Below are positions 28,385 to 37,977 of a stretch of DNA of 64,000 nucleotides, piece after piece (position 1 is the stretch's first letter; every line of letters begins with the position of its first letter). Origin of the DNA: Brevibacillus gelatini (GTDB lineage Bacteria > Bacillota > Bacilli > Brevibacillales > Brevibacillaceae). The translations under genes and the position numbers were made by a program. Location of the stretch: positions 236,935 through 300,934 of the forward strand of contig NZ_RHHS01000015.1 of NCBI RefSeq assembly GCF_003710935.1, read 5' to 3'. The notes beneath the pieces are model-generated. The model worked only from the letters and a program-made list of their open reading frames with translations, did not search any database and had not been told where the DNA came from.

Positions 28385-28421
28385 TGTCGCTCTCCCCTGT
28401 TTCTACTATTTCTTTTTTGCA

Positions 28422-29192
28422 TCAGCTACGCTTCGCCCGTCTCCAGCCGAGCGCCCTGGAAATGCGCTCAGCAGCGGCCGTCAGTTGAGCGATCAGCGCT
28501 GGCAGTCGCTCTTCGGTAAACCGTTCCTGCGGTCCGGCAATGCTGATGCCCGCATGCAAACGGCCCATGTGATCGAAAATGGGGGCCGCAACCGCGACCG
28601 TATCGTTTTCCAGCTCCGAATAGCTGATCGTGTACCCTTTTTCCCGCGCATCTGCCACTGTTTTTCGCAGCTCGTTCCTGTCCGTGATCGTTCCGCGGCC
28701 AATCGGCACAAGCTCCACCTCGCGCAAATACTGCTCTCTTTCCTTTTCTTCCAGAAAAGACAAAATAATTCGCGAACAGGCCCCCGCATACAGCGGCGAT
28801 CTGCGCCCGATCTTCGTATAGAGCCGTACCGGGTGCGGCGTATCGAGCTTTTCGATATAGATCGCTTCTTTTCCGTCCCGGACGATGAGATTGACCGCCT
28901 CTTCCACTTTGTCCCGCAAGGCGCTCATCTCAGGCAAAGCGATCTGGCGAATATCCAGTCGCTCGGATACCAACTGGCCGAACTGCAAAAACAACAGTCC
29001 GAGTGAAAATTTGCCGTCCTCGCCCCTCTGCAAAAAGCCCATTCCTTCGAGCGAGCCGAGCATGCGATGGATCGACGTTTTCGGCATTTTGGTCAGTTCG
29101 ACCATCTCGTTCAAACTCAGTCTTTCGTGATCGATGAACAGATTGAGCAGCTCCATCGACTTCACGACTGTTTTGTTCTGGTTTTGTATCAT
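28422..29192 (-). CDS. IclR-family regulator of the 5-oxoproline locus
   Basis: A 256-residue regulator with N-terminal winged helix (VVKSMELLNLF...KTSIHRMLGSLEGMGFL, about 10-65) and a GAF-like effector domain containing SPLYAGACSRIIL and the usual C-terminal GISIAGP motif. The ATG at 29192 begins a normal IclR N-terminus; the longer frame to 29231 begins inside a -10-like sequence. It sits between the transport genes and pcp, and a palindromic IclR-type site precedes DUF969. The effector may be 5-oxoproline (inferred). Confidence 0.88.
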   Translation of the reverse strand: MIQNQNKTVVKSMELLNLFIDHERLSLNEMVELTKMPKTSIHRMLGSLEGMGFLQRGEDGKFSLGLLFLQFGQLVSERLDIRQIALPEMSALRDKVEEAVNLIVRDGKEAIYIEKLDTPHPVRLYTKIGRRSPLYAGACSRIILSFLEEKEREQYLREVELVPIGRGTITDRNELRKTVADAREKGYTISYSELENDTVAVAAPIFDHMGRLHAGISIAGPQERFTEERLPALIAQLTAAAERISRALGWRRAKRS

Positions 29193-29273
29193 GGACTTCT
29201 CTATCCCCGCGATCTCATTGTTTTTGTCCATTTTATCATTGATGCCTGGAAGAAAAAACAGCCGATGGCTTGC

Positions 29274-30227
29274 CTACAGCGAGATGAAGTATAGAAGGAG
29301 AATGTTGAACGCAAGCAAAATCAGGGCTGTCGGGAACTGCACACGGATGACGTGGTTTTTGTCCTTCAAGTCAAGCAATGCGGCGGGCACGATGTTGAAA
29401 TTCGCCGCCATCGGCGTCATCAGCGTGCCACAGTAGCCTGCAAACATCCCGATTGCCGCCAGGTGGTTCGCATCGACACCGAACTGGCCGATCAGCAGTG
29501 GAATGGCGATTCCGGCTGTCATGACCGGGAAGGCCGCGAACGCATTGCCCATAATCATCGTGAACAACGCCATGCCTATGCAGTAAGCGAAGACGACCCA
29601 GAACAAGGAATGCGTCGGGATAATTTGCGCAACCAGATCAGAGACGACCGTTCCAACACCTGCACTGGTGAAGATCGTTCCGAGCGTAGCCAGCATCTGC
29701 GGCAGTACAGCCGCCCAGCTGATCGCCTCCAGCAAGCGCCGCGATTCTTTGACAGGTGTCAACGGGCTGCTTTTGGTGAGCGCCATCCCGATGAGCAGCG
29801 CGATCAATGTCGCAAGGCCCAAAGAGACGAGCGTAATGTTTTTCTGGTCGAGCACGAACAGCTCACCGATTTTCACTTCCTTGAAACCGAGACTGCCGAC
29901 AATCGTCAACAGCGGAATCAGCAGCGCTGGCACGAACAGCCAGTTGCCCAGCCGCTGGCGATTCTGCTGGCGTTCCTCGGCGGTGGCTTCGCCGTAGCTT
30001 CCCAGCTTCAAACCGCCCATCCCTGCGATCAGCACCATCACAATTACGATAAGTCCCATCGCAAAAGGCGGGATGATACTGCCGAACAGCAAGGAAATCC
30101 CATAGAGCGCAAAAAACAGGCCAGAGGTGAAGCGGCGCGGATTTTTCCTGTCCACAAAGGTGTACAAGCTGCCGCCAAGCGCAATCAAACCGAGAAATAC
30201 ATAGATCCATTCCATCGAAATCCACAT
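29274..30227 (-). CDS. DUF979 membrane protein, candidate 5-oxoproline transporter component
   Basis: A 317-residue protein with about nine transmembrane helices, a conserved FTMIMGNAFAAFPVMTAGI stretch and AGYCGTLMTPMAANFNIVP near the end, matching DUF979. Published clustering of DUF969/DUF979 with 5-oxoprolinase genes led to the proposal that the pair imports 5-oxoproline; the same pairing is seen here. AGGAGG lies nine bases before the ATG, and the stop of DUF969 is four bases away. Confidence 0.88.
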   Translation of the reverse strand: MWISMEWIYVFLGLIALGGSLYTFVDRKNPRRFTSGLFFALYGISLLFGSIIPPFAMGLIVIVMVLIAGMGGLKLGSYGEATAEERQQNRQRLGNWLFVPALLIPLLTIVGSLGFKEVKIGELFVLDQKNITLVSLGLATLIALLIGMALTKSSPLTPVKESRRLLEAISWAAVLPQMLATLGTIFTSAGVGTVVSDLVAQIIPTHSLFWVVFAYCIGMALFTMIMGNAFAAFPVMTAGIAIPLLIGQFGVDANHLAAIGMFAGYCGTLMTPMAANFNIVPAALLDLKDKNHVIRVQFPTALILLAFNILLLYFISL

Positions 30228-30230
30228 CGG

Positions 30231-30935
30231 TTATTCCTCCTTGCCTGTCGCTGTGTGCTTGCTGTTGCTCTGTCCCAGCCGTCTGTCCAGCTTGCGGTCG
30301 AGCAAAATCAGGCGGATGCTTTGCACGACGAACGCGGCAATCGCGGTCGGAATGGCCCACATCGCCATTTGCAGCGGATCGGCCGGAATGTTGTTCTGGT
30401 CGAAAAAGCCTTTCATCAATAAAATCGCGCCAATCGCGATAAAGACGTCCTCGCCGAAAAACAGGCCGATGTTGTCGGCTGCCGCAGAGTGCGCACGTAT
30501 ATTTTGCCGCAAGTCGGCAGGGAGGTCTTTGCCGTACTTCGCCTCCGCCGCTCCTTCTGCCATCGGTGCGACGAGCGGCCGCACCATTTGCGCATGGCCG
30601 CCAAGCGAGGTCATGCCACACACGGCAGCGATCTCGCGGATAAACAAGTAGACGTTAATGATGCGGCCTGCCGTGGCGGCCTTGATTTTGGAAACAAGCG
30701 CTTCTGCCTGTTCACGCAGCCCGTAGCGCTCCAATAGACCGATGACGGGCAAGGTGGCGATAAAAATTGCCATATAGCGGTTCGTCGTAAACGCACTGCC
30801 GAATTGTTCGATGATTTCATAAAGCGGCTGCTTGGCGAGCAGTCCCGTGGCAAGCCCTGCGACCGTCACCACCAGAAGCGGATTGAGCCGCACGATGAAA
30901 CCGATAATGACAATGACAACACCGATTAATACCAT
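30231..30935 (-). CDS. DUF969 membrane protein, partner of DUF979
   Basis: A 234-residue protein with about five helices: an N-terminal pair (LIGVVIVIIGFIVRLNP, LLVVTVAGLATGLL), a middle MAIFIATLPVIGLLERYGLREQAE segment and GGHAQMVRPLVAPMAEGAAE, matching DUF969. It is the first gene after the IclR-type palindrome at 31022-31040 and is coupled to DUF979. Transport role inferred from context. Confidence 0.88.
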   Translation of the reverse strand: MVLIGVVIVIIGFIVRLNPLLVVTVAGLATGLLAKQPLYEIIEQFGSAFTTNRYMAIFIATLPVIGLLERYGLREQAEALVSKIKAATAGRIINVYLFIREIAAVCGMTSLGGHAQMVRPLVAPMAEGAAEAKYGKDLPADLRQNIRAHSAAADNIGLFFGEDVFIAIGAILLMKGFFDQNNIPADPLQMAMWAIPTAIAAFVVQSIRLILLDRKLDRRLGQSNSKHTATGKEE

Positions 30936-31021
30936 GTTTGCAGTCTCCTTTCAAATAAGTGCGAATGGAAAGCGAAGCGTTTGGGTTCCACAGCTTGTCC
31001 AACCTCACTCGTTTTCCTTTC

Positions 31022-31040
31022 TGTTCCGAATTTCGGAACA
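31022..31040. promoter_or_regulatory. IclR-type operator upstream of DUF969
   Basis: TGTTCCGAATTTCGGAACA is a perfect 9-bp inverted repeat around one central base, of the TTCCG/CGGAA form common for IclR-family sites. It lies 87 bases before the DUF969 start. A TTGACA occurs upstream on the minus strand at 31081-31086; its -10 is unclear. Confidence 0.65.
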
Positions 31041-31136
31041 ATCGTTTCATATTCGGATTAATCAAATCATAAATTCACAATGTCAAAAAAGCAAGGAAAT
31101 TTCTGAAAACATAATCAGTTGCGTATGACAGGCACG

Positions 31137-31165
31137 CAAAAAAAAGCAAGCAACTGCTGCTTGCC
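31137..31165 (-). terminator. Terminator of the yitT-like gene
   Basis: GCAAGCA (31146-31152) pairs with TGCTTGC (31158-31164), a short stem followed on the minus strand by eight T residues. Confidence 0.75.
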
Positions 31166-31208
31166 TGTCCTGTTTGCGCCAGACGGGCCGATCCGGCCTC
31201 GCTCGCCG

Positions 31209-32129
31209 CTAGTGAATATTCTTTTTCTTGAACCGCCCTCCTGATACATCGTGAATATGGCCGATGGCGAGAAAAGCGTTTGGGTCAATCTCTTCCACGA
31301 TGGATTTGAGCTTGGCTTCTTCCAGCCGGGTGATGACACAGAAAATGACTTTTTTATCATCCCCGGTGTAGCCGCCCTCTCCGCTCAAGTACGTGATACC
31401 CCGCCCCAGTCTGGCGGCCAGGGCGTCCCCGATTTCGTCCGGAGCGTCGCTTATTATCCAGACCGAGCGCGATTGATCGAGACCGACCATGGTCAAATCA
31501 ATCATTTTGTACGCGATATAGTAGGCAATCAAAGAGTACATCGCCCGATCCCAGCCAAAGATGAAGCCTGCGCTGCCCAGGATGAAAATATTGAAAAACA
31601 TGACGACTTCCCCGACGGAAAACGGACTTTTGCGCGTCAGCAAAATCGCCACGATCTCGGTTCCGTCCAACGATCCGCCAGCGCGAATGACCAGCCCGAC
31701 GCCAATCCCGATAATGATACCGCCAAAGACGGCAGACAGCAGCAAATCGTCGGTCAGGCTGGGCACGTGGTGCAAATAATTCGTCCCGAGCGACATGACC
31801 GCTACTCCAAACAGCGTGGAGATCGCGAATGTTTTCCCGATCTGCTTGTAGCCGATCAACAGAAACGGCAGGTTGAACAGGAAGAGGAAAATCCCCAGCT
31901 TGATTCCGGTCAGGTGGGACATCATGATCGACAGACCTGTAACCCCGCCGTCGATAATATTGTTTGGCACGAGAAAAATTTCCAGACCGACGGCCACCAT
32001 AAACGCTCCGATGATAATCGCAAGCGCCCTTGTGATGATTCTGCGCTTTTTGGCCCGCTTGTGGATAATCGGAGCTGTTTTTTCGACATCCATGAAAATC
32101 ATCCTTGCCCATTTTTTTCTTTCCTGCAT
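31209..32129 (-). CDS. YitT-family membrane protein (DUF161/DUF2179)
   Basis: A 306-residue protein with five to six N-terminal helices (about 30-200; ALAIIIGAFMVAVGLEIFLVPN, GGVTGLSIMM, GGSLDGTEIVAILL), then a soluble DUF2179 domain (GRGITYLSGEGGYTGDDKKVIFCVITRLEE). Family function is unknown. AGAGGGGA precedes the ATG at 32129. Monocistronic with its own terminator. Confidence 0.9.
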   Translation of the reverse strand: MQERKKWARMIFMDVEKTAPIIHKRAKKRRIITRALAIIIGAFMVAVGLEIFLVPNNIIDGGVTGLSIMMSHLTGIKLGIFLFLFNLPFLLIGYKQIGKTFAISTLFGVAVMSLGTNYLHHVPSLTDDLLLSAVFGGIIIGIGVGLVIRAGGSLDGTEIVAILLTRKSPFSVGEVVMFFNIFILGSAGFIFGWDRAMYSLIAYYIAYKMIDLTMVGLDQSRSVWIISDAPDEIGDALAARLGRGITYLSGEGGYTGDDKKVIFCVITRLEEAKLKSIVEEIDPNAFLAIGHIHDVSGGRFKKKNIH

Positions 32130-32384
32130 TCAGCTTTCCCCTCTTGCTCGCAAAATAGCCAGCCTGATTTCAGCTTTAAGCCAGTCCTGCGCCGACTACT
32201 GGTTGTGTCGGTGAAGCCCCGCGCCAAAACCGCTGTAGCGAGAGCATCCTCTGCCCTGCCCCCGCGGTCATCTTCCAGCTGTTCCGCGATTTTTTTGCTG
32301 GCTGTATATACGCCCGCTTTCTGACATACGTGTTAGCGAAGGAATCTTTTCGCGATCAATCTGTTGGAGAAGAGGTGAGTTGGC

Positions 32385-33428
32385 ATGGCTCCCTACCCTT
32401 CGCTCGGAAAAAGCCCGATTGACCAGCTGTTTCTCGCGTACACAGGCTACAGCATCGGCACGGACGGCACTCCGCATTATCAGTTTTGGGAATGTACGGA
32501 CTTTTTGCCCTTGCTCGTCCATATCGACCCTGCTACCGGGTTGGCAGACGGCGGCATGTTCACCGATTTTCTGTTTTTGGCTCTCGGGATTTTGAATCAG
32601 TCGGGGGAAGGGCGCTTTCTGGCCCGCAGCGACAAGGCTCCGGCTGGCTGGAACGAATGGCTGCGGTACATGGATGAGCTTTTCCTCGGCGACCGGAATC
32701 TCGACGCGCTCTGTCAGGCCGTTCGTTGCTCGCCGTTGTCGCGCACGAACGTCTGGGTGGCCTTGCCATATCCGAATCCGCAACCGTTTGGCGACGATGC
32801 TTGCCGTATCCAGGCTGTCGTCGACTGGATGTGCCTGTTTTTGGACAGATGGGCGAAAAAGCCGTGGGGCGATTGCCTTTGCCTGAAAGGCTTTTACTGG
32901 CTGCAGGAAAGTCTGTACTTTCAAGGGCCTGCGCACGACGACCGCCAAGTCATCCGGGCGGTCAACGATGCGATTCACGCCTGCAGACACGCGGGACAGA
33001 CGCTTCAAAGCATCTGGATTCCGTATCAGCAGGCAGTTGGCTGGAACGAGTGGGCACAGCTTGGCTTCGACCTCGCTTTTTTGCAGCCAAACTACTACTT
33101 CAACCCGAAAAAAAGCGTGGAAGCTTCCGCTGCCGCAAGCGAAGCAGCCGGAATGGGCGTTGAGATCGAGTTTGACCTTGGCGTCACCTACGATCAGGAA
33201 AAGCGCGAGCGGCTGCTTTCGTACTTGCGGGCCGGAGCTTCCGGCGGGACAGACGGGCAAGGAAACACCTTCGGACCTTTTCAGTACGATGCACCGCTCG
33301 CCTGGTACACGGGTGGCTGGTTTTTCGGGAAAAACGGACGCAAACAGGCGCTCGTCAGCTTGTACCAGTCCGGGGACCCGCTTTATCACGAGCTTTTCTG
33401 CTTTATAAACGGAATCACGCCGCCGTAA
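32385..33428 (+). CDS. DUF4855 domain protein
   Basis: A 347-residue protein without a signal peptide. It has aromatic-rich blocks such as GWNEWLRYMDELF, KGFYWLQESLYF, IWIPYQ and LGFDLAFLQPNYYFN, followed by GMGVEIEFDL, in the order I associate with DUF4855, a family of unknown function with a probable TIM-barrel-like fold. AGAGGTGA lies before the ATG. The following SWIM gene is 77 bases away with its own -10 box. Confidence 0.82.
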   Translation: MAPYPSLGKSPIDQLFLAYTGYSIGTDGTPHYQFWECTDFLPLLVHIDPATGLADGGMFTDFLFLALGILNQSGEGRFLARSDKAPAGWNEWLRYMDELFLGDRNLDALCQAVRCSPLSRTNVWVALPYPNPQPFGDDACRIQAVVDWMCLFLDRWAKKPWGDCLCLKGFYWLQESLYFQGPAHDDRQVIRAVNDAIHACRHAGQTLQSIWIPYQQAVGWNEWAQLGFDLAFLQPNYYFNPKKSVEASAAASEAAGMGVEIEFDLGVTYDQEKRERLLSYLRAGASGGTDGQGNTFGPFQYDAPLAWYTGGWFFGKNGRKQALVSLYQSGDPLYHELFCFINGITPP

Positions 33429-33464
33429 CCGTGCTTGCTTTTTCCATTCGCCGATTTTTTGCGT

Positions 33465-33470
33465 TATAAT
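33465..33470 (+). promoter_or_regulatory. -10 box upstream of the SWIM/SNF2 operon
   Basis: A perfect TATAAT 36 bases before the SWIM gene start. The -35 position (TTCCAT, 17-base spacer) is weak, so regulation or an activator is possible. Confidence 0.45.
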
Positions 33471-33505
33471 GGAGGGATGATACTTCGTTCGGAGGACCAG
33501 AGCAC

Positions 33506-35110
33506 ATGTTGCAGAGAGAGTTGACACGGGAACAGGCGATAGCGGCTGGAGAGCAAGTCCTGCAAGGGATGGAGAGTACGATCATCGAACGCGGCTATTC
33601 GTACTTTTCGAGTGGAGTTGTTTTCAATACGCGCGTCGAAAACAACCGCTTCCTGTACAGTGATGTGCAAGGGACCCAGGTGTACCACGTCCGCCTCGAT
33701 CTGGAGAATGTGCAAAACAGCACCTGTACCTGTCCGTATACCCGTCTTTGCAAGCATATCGCCGCCACTTTTTTTCAGATGTACAGCGTCTTTGAAAACC
33801 CGCGCCACTTTTTAGCCCGAGCGCAAAAGCCGCGCCGGGTGAACTTCTCTTCTGCCATGCTCATGCCGCGCTATCGTCCGGTAGCAAGCGAAGGGCACGG
33901 GAACGAGACGGCCCCTGTTTCCTCCCCGTTGACGGCAACCAGCTCCGTCCACGACTGGTGGACATTTTTCGAAAGCTGGACGCGCAATTTGCTATCCGCG
34001 ATGGAATCGTACCGCGCTTCCTCCGAGATATTTTCCAGCTATCAAAACGTCCTGTCCGTCGCCTGGGGCTGGCCGCGGGAACGGGCCCAGTTGTTCCACA
34101 TCCACGCCAATCTGTTTCATCTGCAAAAATTGCAGCAATACGTCAAAAGCTACCGCCAGTCCTGCTGGTATCCCGATTTGGCGAAAACGGCGGAACAACT
34201 GCTGGAGCAACTGGAGGGAGCGATCTACTTTGCTGATCGCCAGGCATTGCGGGCCGATCATCGTCCGGCGCTGGCCGAGACGGTGACGATCATGCAGAAA
34301 TGGAAGGAAAACGACACTTCCTCCCTCTACTGGGTGTACGCCTACCGCATGTTGTGGTGGTCGCTGCTCACCGATCCGGATTGGGTCAAGCAAGAGGTGG
34401 AGACACTGGAGCAGGCAATGCAAACACCGAATGCTCCTGCTGCCGAGATTGAAAAATATCGGCTGCTGCGCGCCCACTTTTCTGTCATGGAAAACGAGGA
34501 CGCGCTCGCCCTGCAAGTGTGGAAGCAGATTGGCTGCCTGCCATTGGCTTTTTACTTGCCGTACCTAAAAGCTTTCGCCCGCAACCAGGAATGGCAGCGC
34601 TTTCTCAACTGGACGGAGGCCCTGACCGATTTGATCGGATCGGCGGAAGACCAGCAATATCGCCTGATAATTGCCATCTGGCAAGAAGCGATGAAACAGG
34701 TCGGCCGCTCCGACGAGTGTGGACACATGTTAAAAAACTTCCTGCCGGGCAGCTTTTCCGAGTATGCGCTGCATTTGTACGAGGCAAAGCAGTTCAAACC
34801 ATGGATCGATTTGCACATGTCCTATCAGGTGCCGCTTGCCGATGTTTCCTCCGTGCACCTGAAAGAAATCGAGGAAGCCGCGCCGTCCCTGTTGTATCCG
34901 TACTATATCCGCGAAATCAACCGCCTGATCCGCGAGCGCAACCGCACCGCCTATAAAGAGGCGATCAAGCTGTTGAAAAAAGTGCGCGCAATTTTCGCCA
35001 AAGCGAAGCAGGAGTCCGACTGGGAGCGCTTCGTGGACAAACTGTCCGCCAAGCACAACCGCCTGCGGGCTTTTCAGGAGGAGCTAAGGAGAGGAAATCT
35101 GTACCTATGA
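33506..35110 (+). CDS. SWIM zinc-finger protein (YwqB-like)
   Basis: A 534-residue protein. The SWIM motif CTCPYTRLCKHIAATFF (about 74-90; CxC...CxH zinc ligands) is followed by a long helical region with no recognised domain. SWIM proteins bind DNA or protein partners. GGAGG lies about ten bases before the ATG. Its last four bases overlap the start of the SNF2 helicase gene, the same pairing as ywqB-ywqA in B. subtilis, so the two products probably act together. Confidence 0.9.
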   Translation: MLQRELTREQAIAAGEQVLQGMESTIIERGYSYFSSGVVFNTRVENNRFLYSDVQGTQVYHVRLDLENVQNSTCTCPYTRLCKHIAATFFQMYSVFENPRHFLARAQKPRRVNFSSAMLMPRYRPVASEGHGNETAPVSSPLTATSSVHDWWTFFESWTRNLLSAMESYRASSEIFSSYQNVLSVAWGWPRERAQLFHIHANLFHLQKLQQYVKSYRQSCWYPDLAKTAEQLLEQLEGAIYFADRQALRADHRPALAETVTIMQKWKENDTSSLYWVYAYRMLWWSLLTDPDWVKQEVETLEQAMQTPNAPAAEIEKYRLLRAHFSVMENEDALALQVWKQIGCLPLAFYLPYLKAFARNQEWQRFLNWTEALTDLIGSAEDQQYRLIIAIWQEAMKQVGRSDECGHMLKNFLPGSFSEYALHLYEAKQFKPWIDLHMSYQVPLADVSSVHLKEIEEAAPSLLYPYYIREINRLIRERNRTAYKEAIKLLKKVRAIFAKAKQESDWERFVDKLSAKHNRLRAFQEELRRGNLYL

Positions 35111-37971
35111 ACACTGTTACAACCATGGTGCTATCAGCAGAGCTTCGCTCAGACGGTCGATTCCTCATTGCGGGAACGAACCCGAGCGGACATGCAATCG
35201 ATCCGGAAGAGCTTGCCGCCGTGCTTTTTGCCTGGGATGAAGCCTCCAGCTACGGCACGTTCGTGGAAAAAAACGAGCAAGGATTGCTGCTCGGCCCGAC
35301 AGAGGCGCTGTCGTTTTTCACCGCGCCGCCATGGCTGTTGCACCGGAATTACTCGGTTGACAGACGTTTTTCCGAATACCGGGACACCGCCGTTTTCCTG
35401 CAAAACACGCTGGCCGCAGGTGCGATCATCCCGGACTTTGCCGAGTGGAAGCAAGGGCGGTTTGGCTGGAGGGCGGAGCATGCGCCCGCCTGGTTTTCCC
35501 CCTGCGGCAACAAGTGGCTGTCGCACGTGCTGGAGGAAGCCGTCCACGCTCCCGGTGAGATCGGCCGCGCCTGGGATCAGCTCACCGCACAGTTTCCGGC
35601 GCTGCACGTCATGGGTGACGAGCTGTCTGTCCATTTGCAGGAGACAGAATGGCTGCAATCGATTGGCTGGCTTCCGGATGTGACGCCGTTTCGCACTTGC
35701 TTGCAAATTGTCGAGCCCGTGCACGATGCTGGCGAATGGCAGCTCCAGGTTTATTTGCAGGATCGGGAAGAACCGGATCGGCTGTTTGTAATCGAGCCGC
35801 ATCAGCTCGGCGCACAAGACGGGCACACCGCGCGAATCCCGGTGGCATGGAAGGAGCACTGGCGACGTTTTCAAAGCGACCTGGCCAAATGCCGCAGCAT
35901 TTTTCCCAGGCAACAAGCATCCGGCGCTGATGCACCTGGCGCGCTGCGCACCCGGCTGACCAACGAGGAAGCCTGGATTTTTCTTGCGTCCTGCAGCTTG
36001 CAGCTCGTTCAGTCGGGCATTCACGTCTTTTTGCCGGCGTGGTGGGAGCAAGTTCGCAAAGTCAGACCAAAGCTCAAGGCGAAGCTCTCCCCTAACGCCG
36101 GTGCGAGCAGACAGTCTTTTTTGGGCATCTCGCAGGTCATGGACTTTGAATGGAAGCTCGCGCTCGGCCCTGTCGAGCTCGACGAGAAAGAGTTTGCGGA
36201 GCTGGTTCGGCAAAAGCAGCGGCTGCTAAAAATCAGGGGGCATTGGGTACAGCTCACTCCTGCCCTGTTCGCTGAACTGCAGGAAGCGTTGAAAAAGACA
36301 AACGCAAAAAATGGCTTGACCTTGCGCGACGTCATGACCATGCACTTGATCGCAAATGTCGAGGGCGAAGAGCAGGATGGCGTCGACGATCCCGATGAGC
36401 CTTACCCGCTGACCGTGGAAGTCCAGCTCAACGCGCATTTGCAGGAGTTGATGCACCGCCTGCAGGAAACCAGAAAAATCCCGATTTTGCCGCAGCCGGA
36501 CAGTTTTTGCGGCACGCTGCGCAAATACCAGCTCGAAGGAAGCTCGTGGCTGCTGTTTTTGCGCCAGTTCGGTCTGGGAGCGTGTCTCGCCGATGACATG
36601 GGCCTTGGGAAAACCGTGCAGTTTATCACCTATTTGCTGCATGTCAAAGCAGCGGAAACCGCTCAGCCGCCTTCGCTGCTCATCTGTCCGACCTCAGTCA
36701 TCGGCAACTGGCAAAAGGAGCTGCAACGGTTCGCGCCTTCCTTGAAGGTGTTCATCCACTACGGAAACGCGCGGCCAAAAAAAGCAGACTTTGCCGCTGC
36801 CATCGCGGGCGTGGATCTGGTCATTACGTCCTATGCACTCTCCCACCTCGATGTTCAGGAGCTGTCCTCCATCACCTGGAATACGGTTTGTCTGGACGAG
36901 GCACAAAACATTAAAAACGCCTATACAAAGCAGGCGTCTGCCGTCCGGGACTTGAAGGCATGGCACCGGATCGCGCTCACCGGAACACCGATTGAAAACC
37001 GTCTGAGCGAGCTTTGGTCGATCTTTGATTTCCTCAACCCCGGCTATTTGGGCAGTCTCGGTGAATTTACCCAGCGCTTTGTCCAGCCGATTGAGCGCGA
37101 CCGCGACCAGACACTGATCCAGACGGTGCAGCGGCTCATCCAGCCGTTCCTGCTGCGCCGCACCAAGACAGACCCGGCGATTCAACTGGACTTGCCGGAG
37201 AAAAACGAAAGCAAGGTGTACGTGCCGTTGACCCCGGAGCAAAGCGCTCTCTATGAAACCGCGATCCAGGACATGTTTGCCCGGATGGAAAACGTCTCCG
37301 CCATGGAACGGCGCGGCCTCATTCTGACGACATTGACGCGGCTCAAGCAGCTTTGCGACCATCCGGCGCTGATCCTGAACGAGATCACGACGGCGGATGA
37401 AGCAAGCCGCTCCCACAAGCTGGAGCGATTGCTGGAGCTGGTCGAGGAAATTCGGCACAAAAAGGAACGCTGCCTGATCTTTACGCAATACATTGAAATG
37501 GGCAACCTGCTCCAGCGCGTGTTGACGCGTGAAGGCTACGGCCCTGTTTACTTTTTGAACGGCGCCACCAAAAAAGAAAAACGGGACGAGATGATCGCCC
37601 GTTTTCAGGATGCCTCCCTCCCGGATGAGGAACGCGGCGCTATTTTCATTCTGTCCCTGCGCGCAGGCGGCACAGGCTTGAACCTGACGGAAGCGAACCA
37701 CGTCATTCACGTCGACCGCTGGTGGAACCCCGCCGTGGAAAACCAGGCAACCGACCGGGCGTACCGCATCGGCCAGCGGCGGAATGTCCAGGTGTACAAA
37801 TTCATTTCGCTCGGGACCATCGAGGAACGGATTGACGAAATGATGGAGCGCAAACTCTCGCTCAGCCAGCAGATTGTCGGCAGCGGGGAAAGCTGGATCA
37901 CCGAGTTGTCGACGGCTGAACTTCGCGAGCTGTTCGCCCTGCGCCATGACTGGAACCATACGAAAGGATAG
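35107..37971 (+). CDS. SNF2-family DEAD/DEAH-box helicase (YwqA-like)
   Basis: A 954-residue Swi2/Snf2 ATPase. An N-terminal accessory region of about 450 residues precedes the RecA lobes: Walker A DDMGLGKT (about 497-504), DEAQ (about 597), TGTPIENRLSELWSIFDFL, then the C-terminal helicase domain with QRVLTREGYGPVYFLNG, LSLRAGGTGLNL and QATDRAYRIGQ. It should be a double-stranded DNA translocase remodelling protein-DNA complexes. It is coupled to the SWIM gene by an ATGA overlap and followed by a 46-codon ORF whose ribosome binding site overlaps its stop. Confidence 0.93.
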   Translation: MNTVTTMVLSAELRSDGRFLIAGTNPSGHAIDPEELAAVLFAWDEASSYGTFVEKNEQGLLLGPTEALSFFTAPPWLLHRNYSVDRRFSEYRDTAVFLQNTLAAGAIIPDFAEWKQGRFGWRAEHAPAWFSPCGNKWLSHVLEEAVHAPGEIGRAWDQLTAQFPALHVMGDELSVHLQETEWLQSIGWLPDVTPFRTCLQIVEPVHDAGEWQLQVYLQDREEPDRLFVIEPHQLGAQDGHTARIPVAWKEHWRRFQSDLAKCRSIFPRQQASGADAPGALRTRLTNEEAWIFLASCSLQLVQSGIHVFLPAWWEQVRKVRPKLKAKLSPNAGASRQSFLGISQVMDFEWKLALGPVELDEKEFAELVRQKQRLLKIRGHWVQLTPALFAELQEALKKTNAKNGLTLRDVMTMHLIANVEGEEQDGVDDPDEPYPLTVEVQLNAHLQELMHRLQETRKIPILPQPDSFCGTLRKYQLEGSSWLLFLRQFGLGACLADDMGLGKTVQFITYLLHVKAAETAQPPSLLICPTSVIGNWQKELQRFAPSLKVFIHYGNARPKKADFAAAIAGVDLVITSYALSHLDVQELSSITWNTVCLDEAQNIKNAYTKQASAVRDLKAWHRIALTGTPIENRLSELWSIFDFLNPGYLGSLGEFTQRFVQPIERDRDQTLIQTVQRLIQPFLLRRTKTDPAIQLDLPEKNESKVYVPLTPEQSALYETAIQDMFARMENVSAMERRGLILTTLTRLKQLCDHPALILNEITTADEASRSHKLERLLELVEEIRHKKERCLIFTQYIEMGNLLQRVLTREGYGPVYFLNGATKKEKRDEMIARFQDASLPDEERGAIFILSLRAGGTGLNLTEANHVIHVDRWWNPAVENQATDRAYRIGQRRNVQVYKFISLGTIEERIDEMMERKLSLSQQIVGSGESWITELSTAELRELFALRHDWNHTKG

Positions 37972-37977
37972 TGTCAG

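Noticed and set aside
32268..33527. 419-codon minus-strand ORF opposite the DUF4855 gene
   Set aside because: No recognisable protein features. The plus-strand gene has a ribosome binding site and family motifs.
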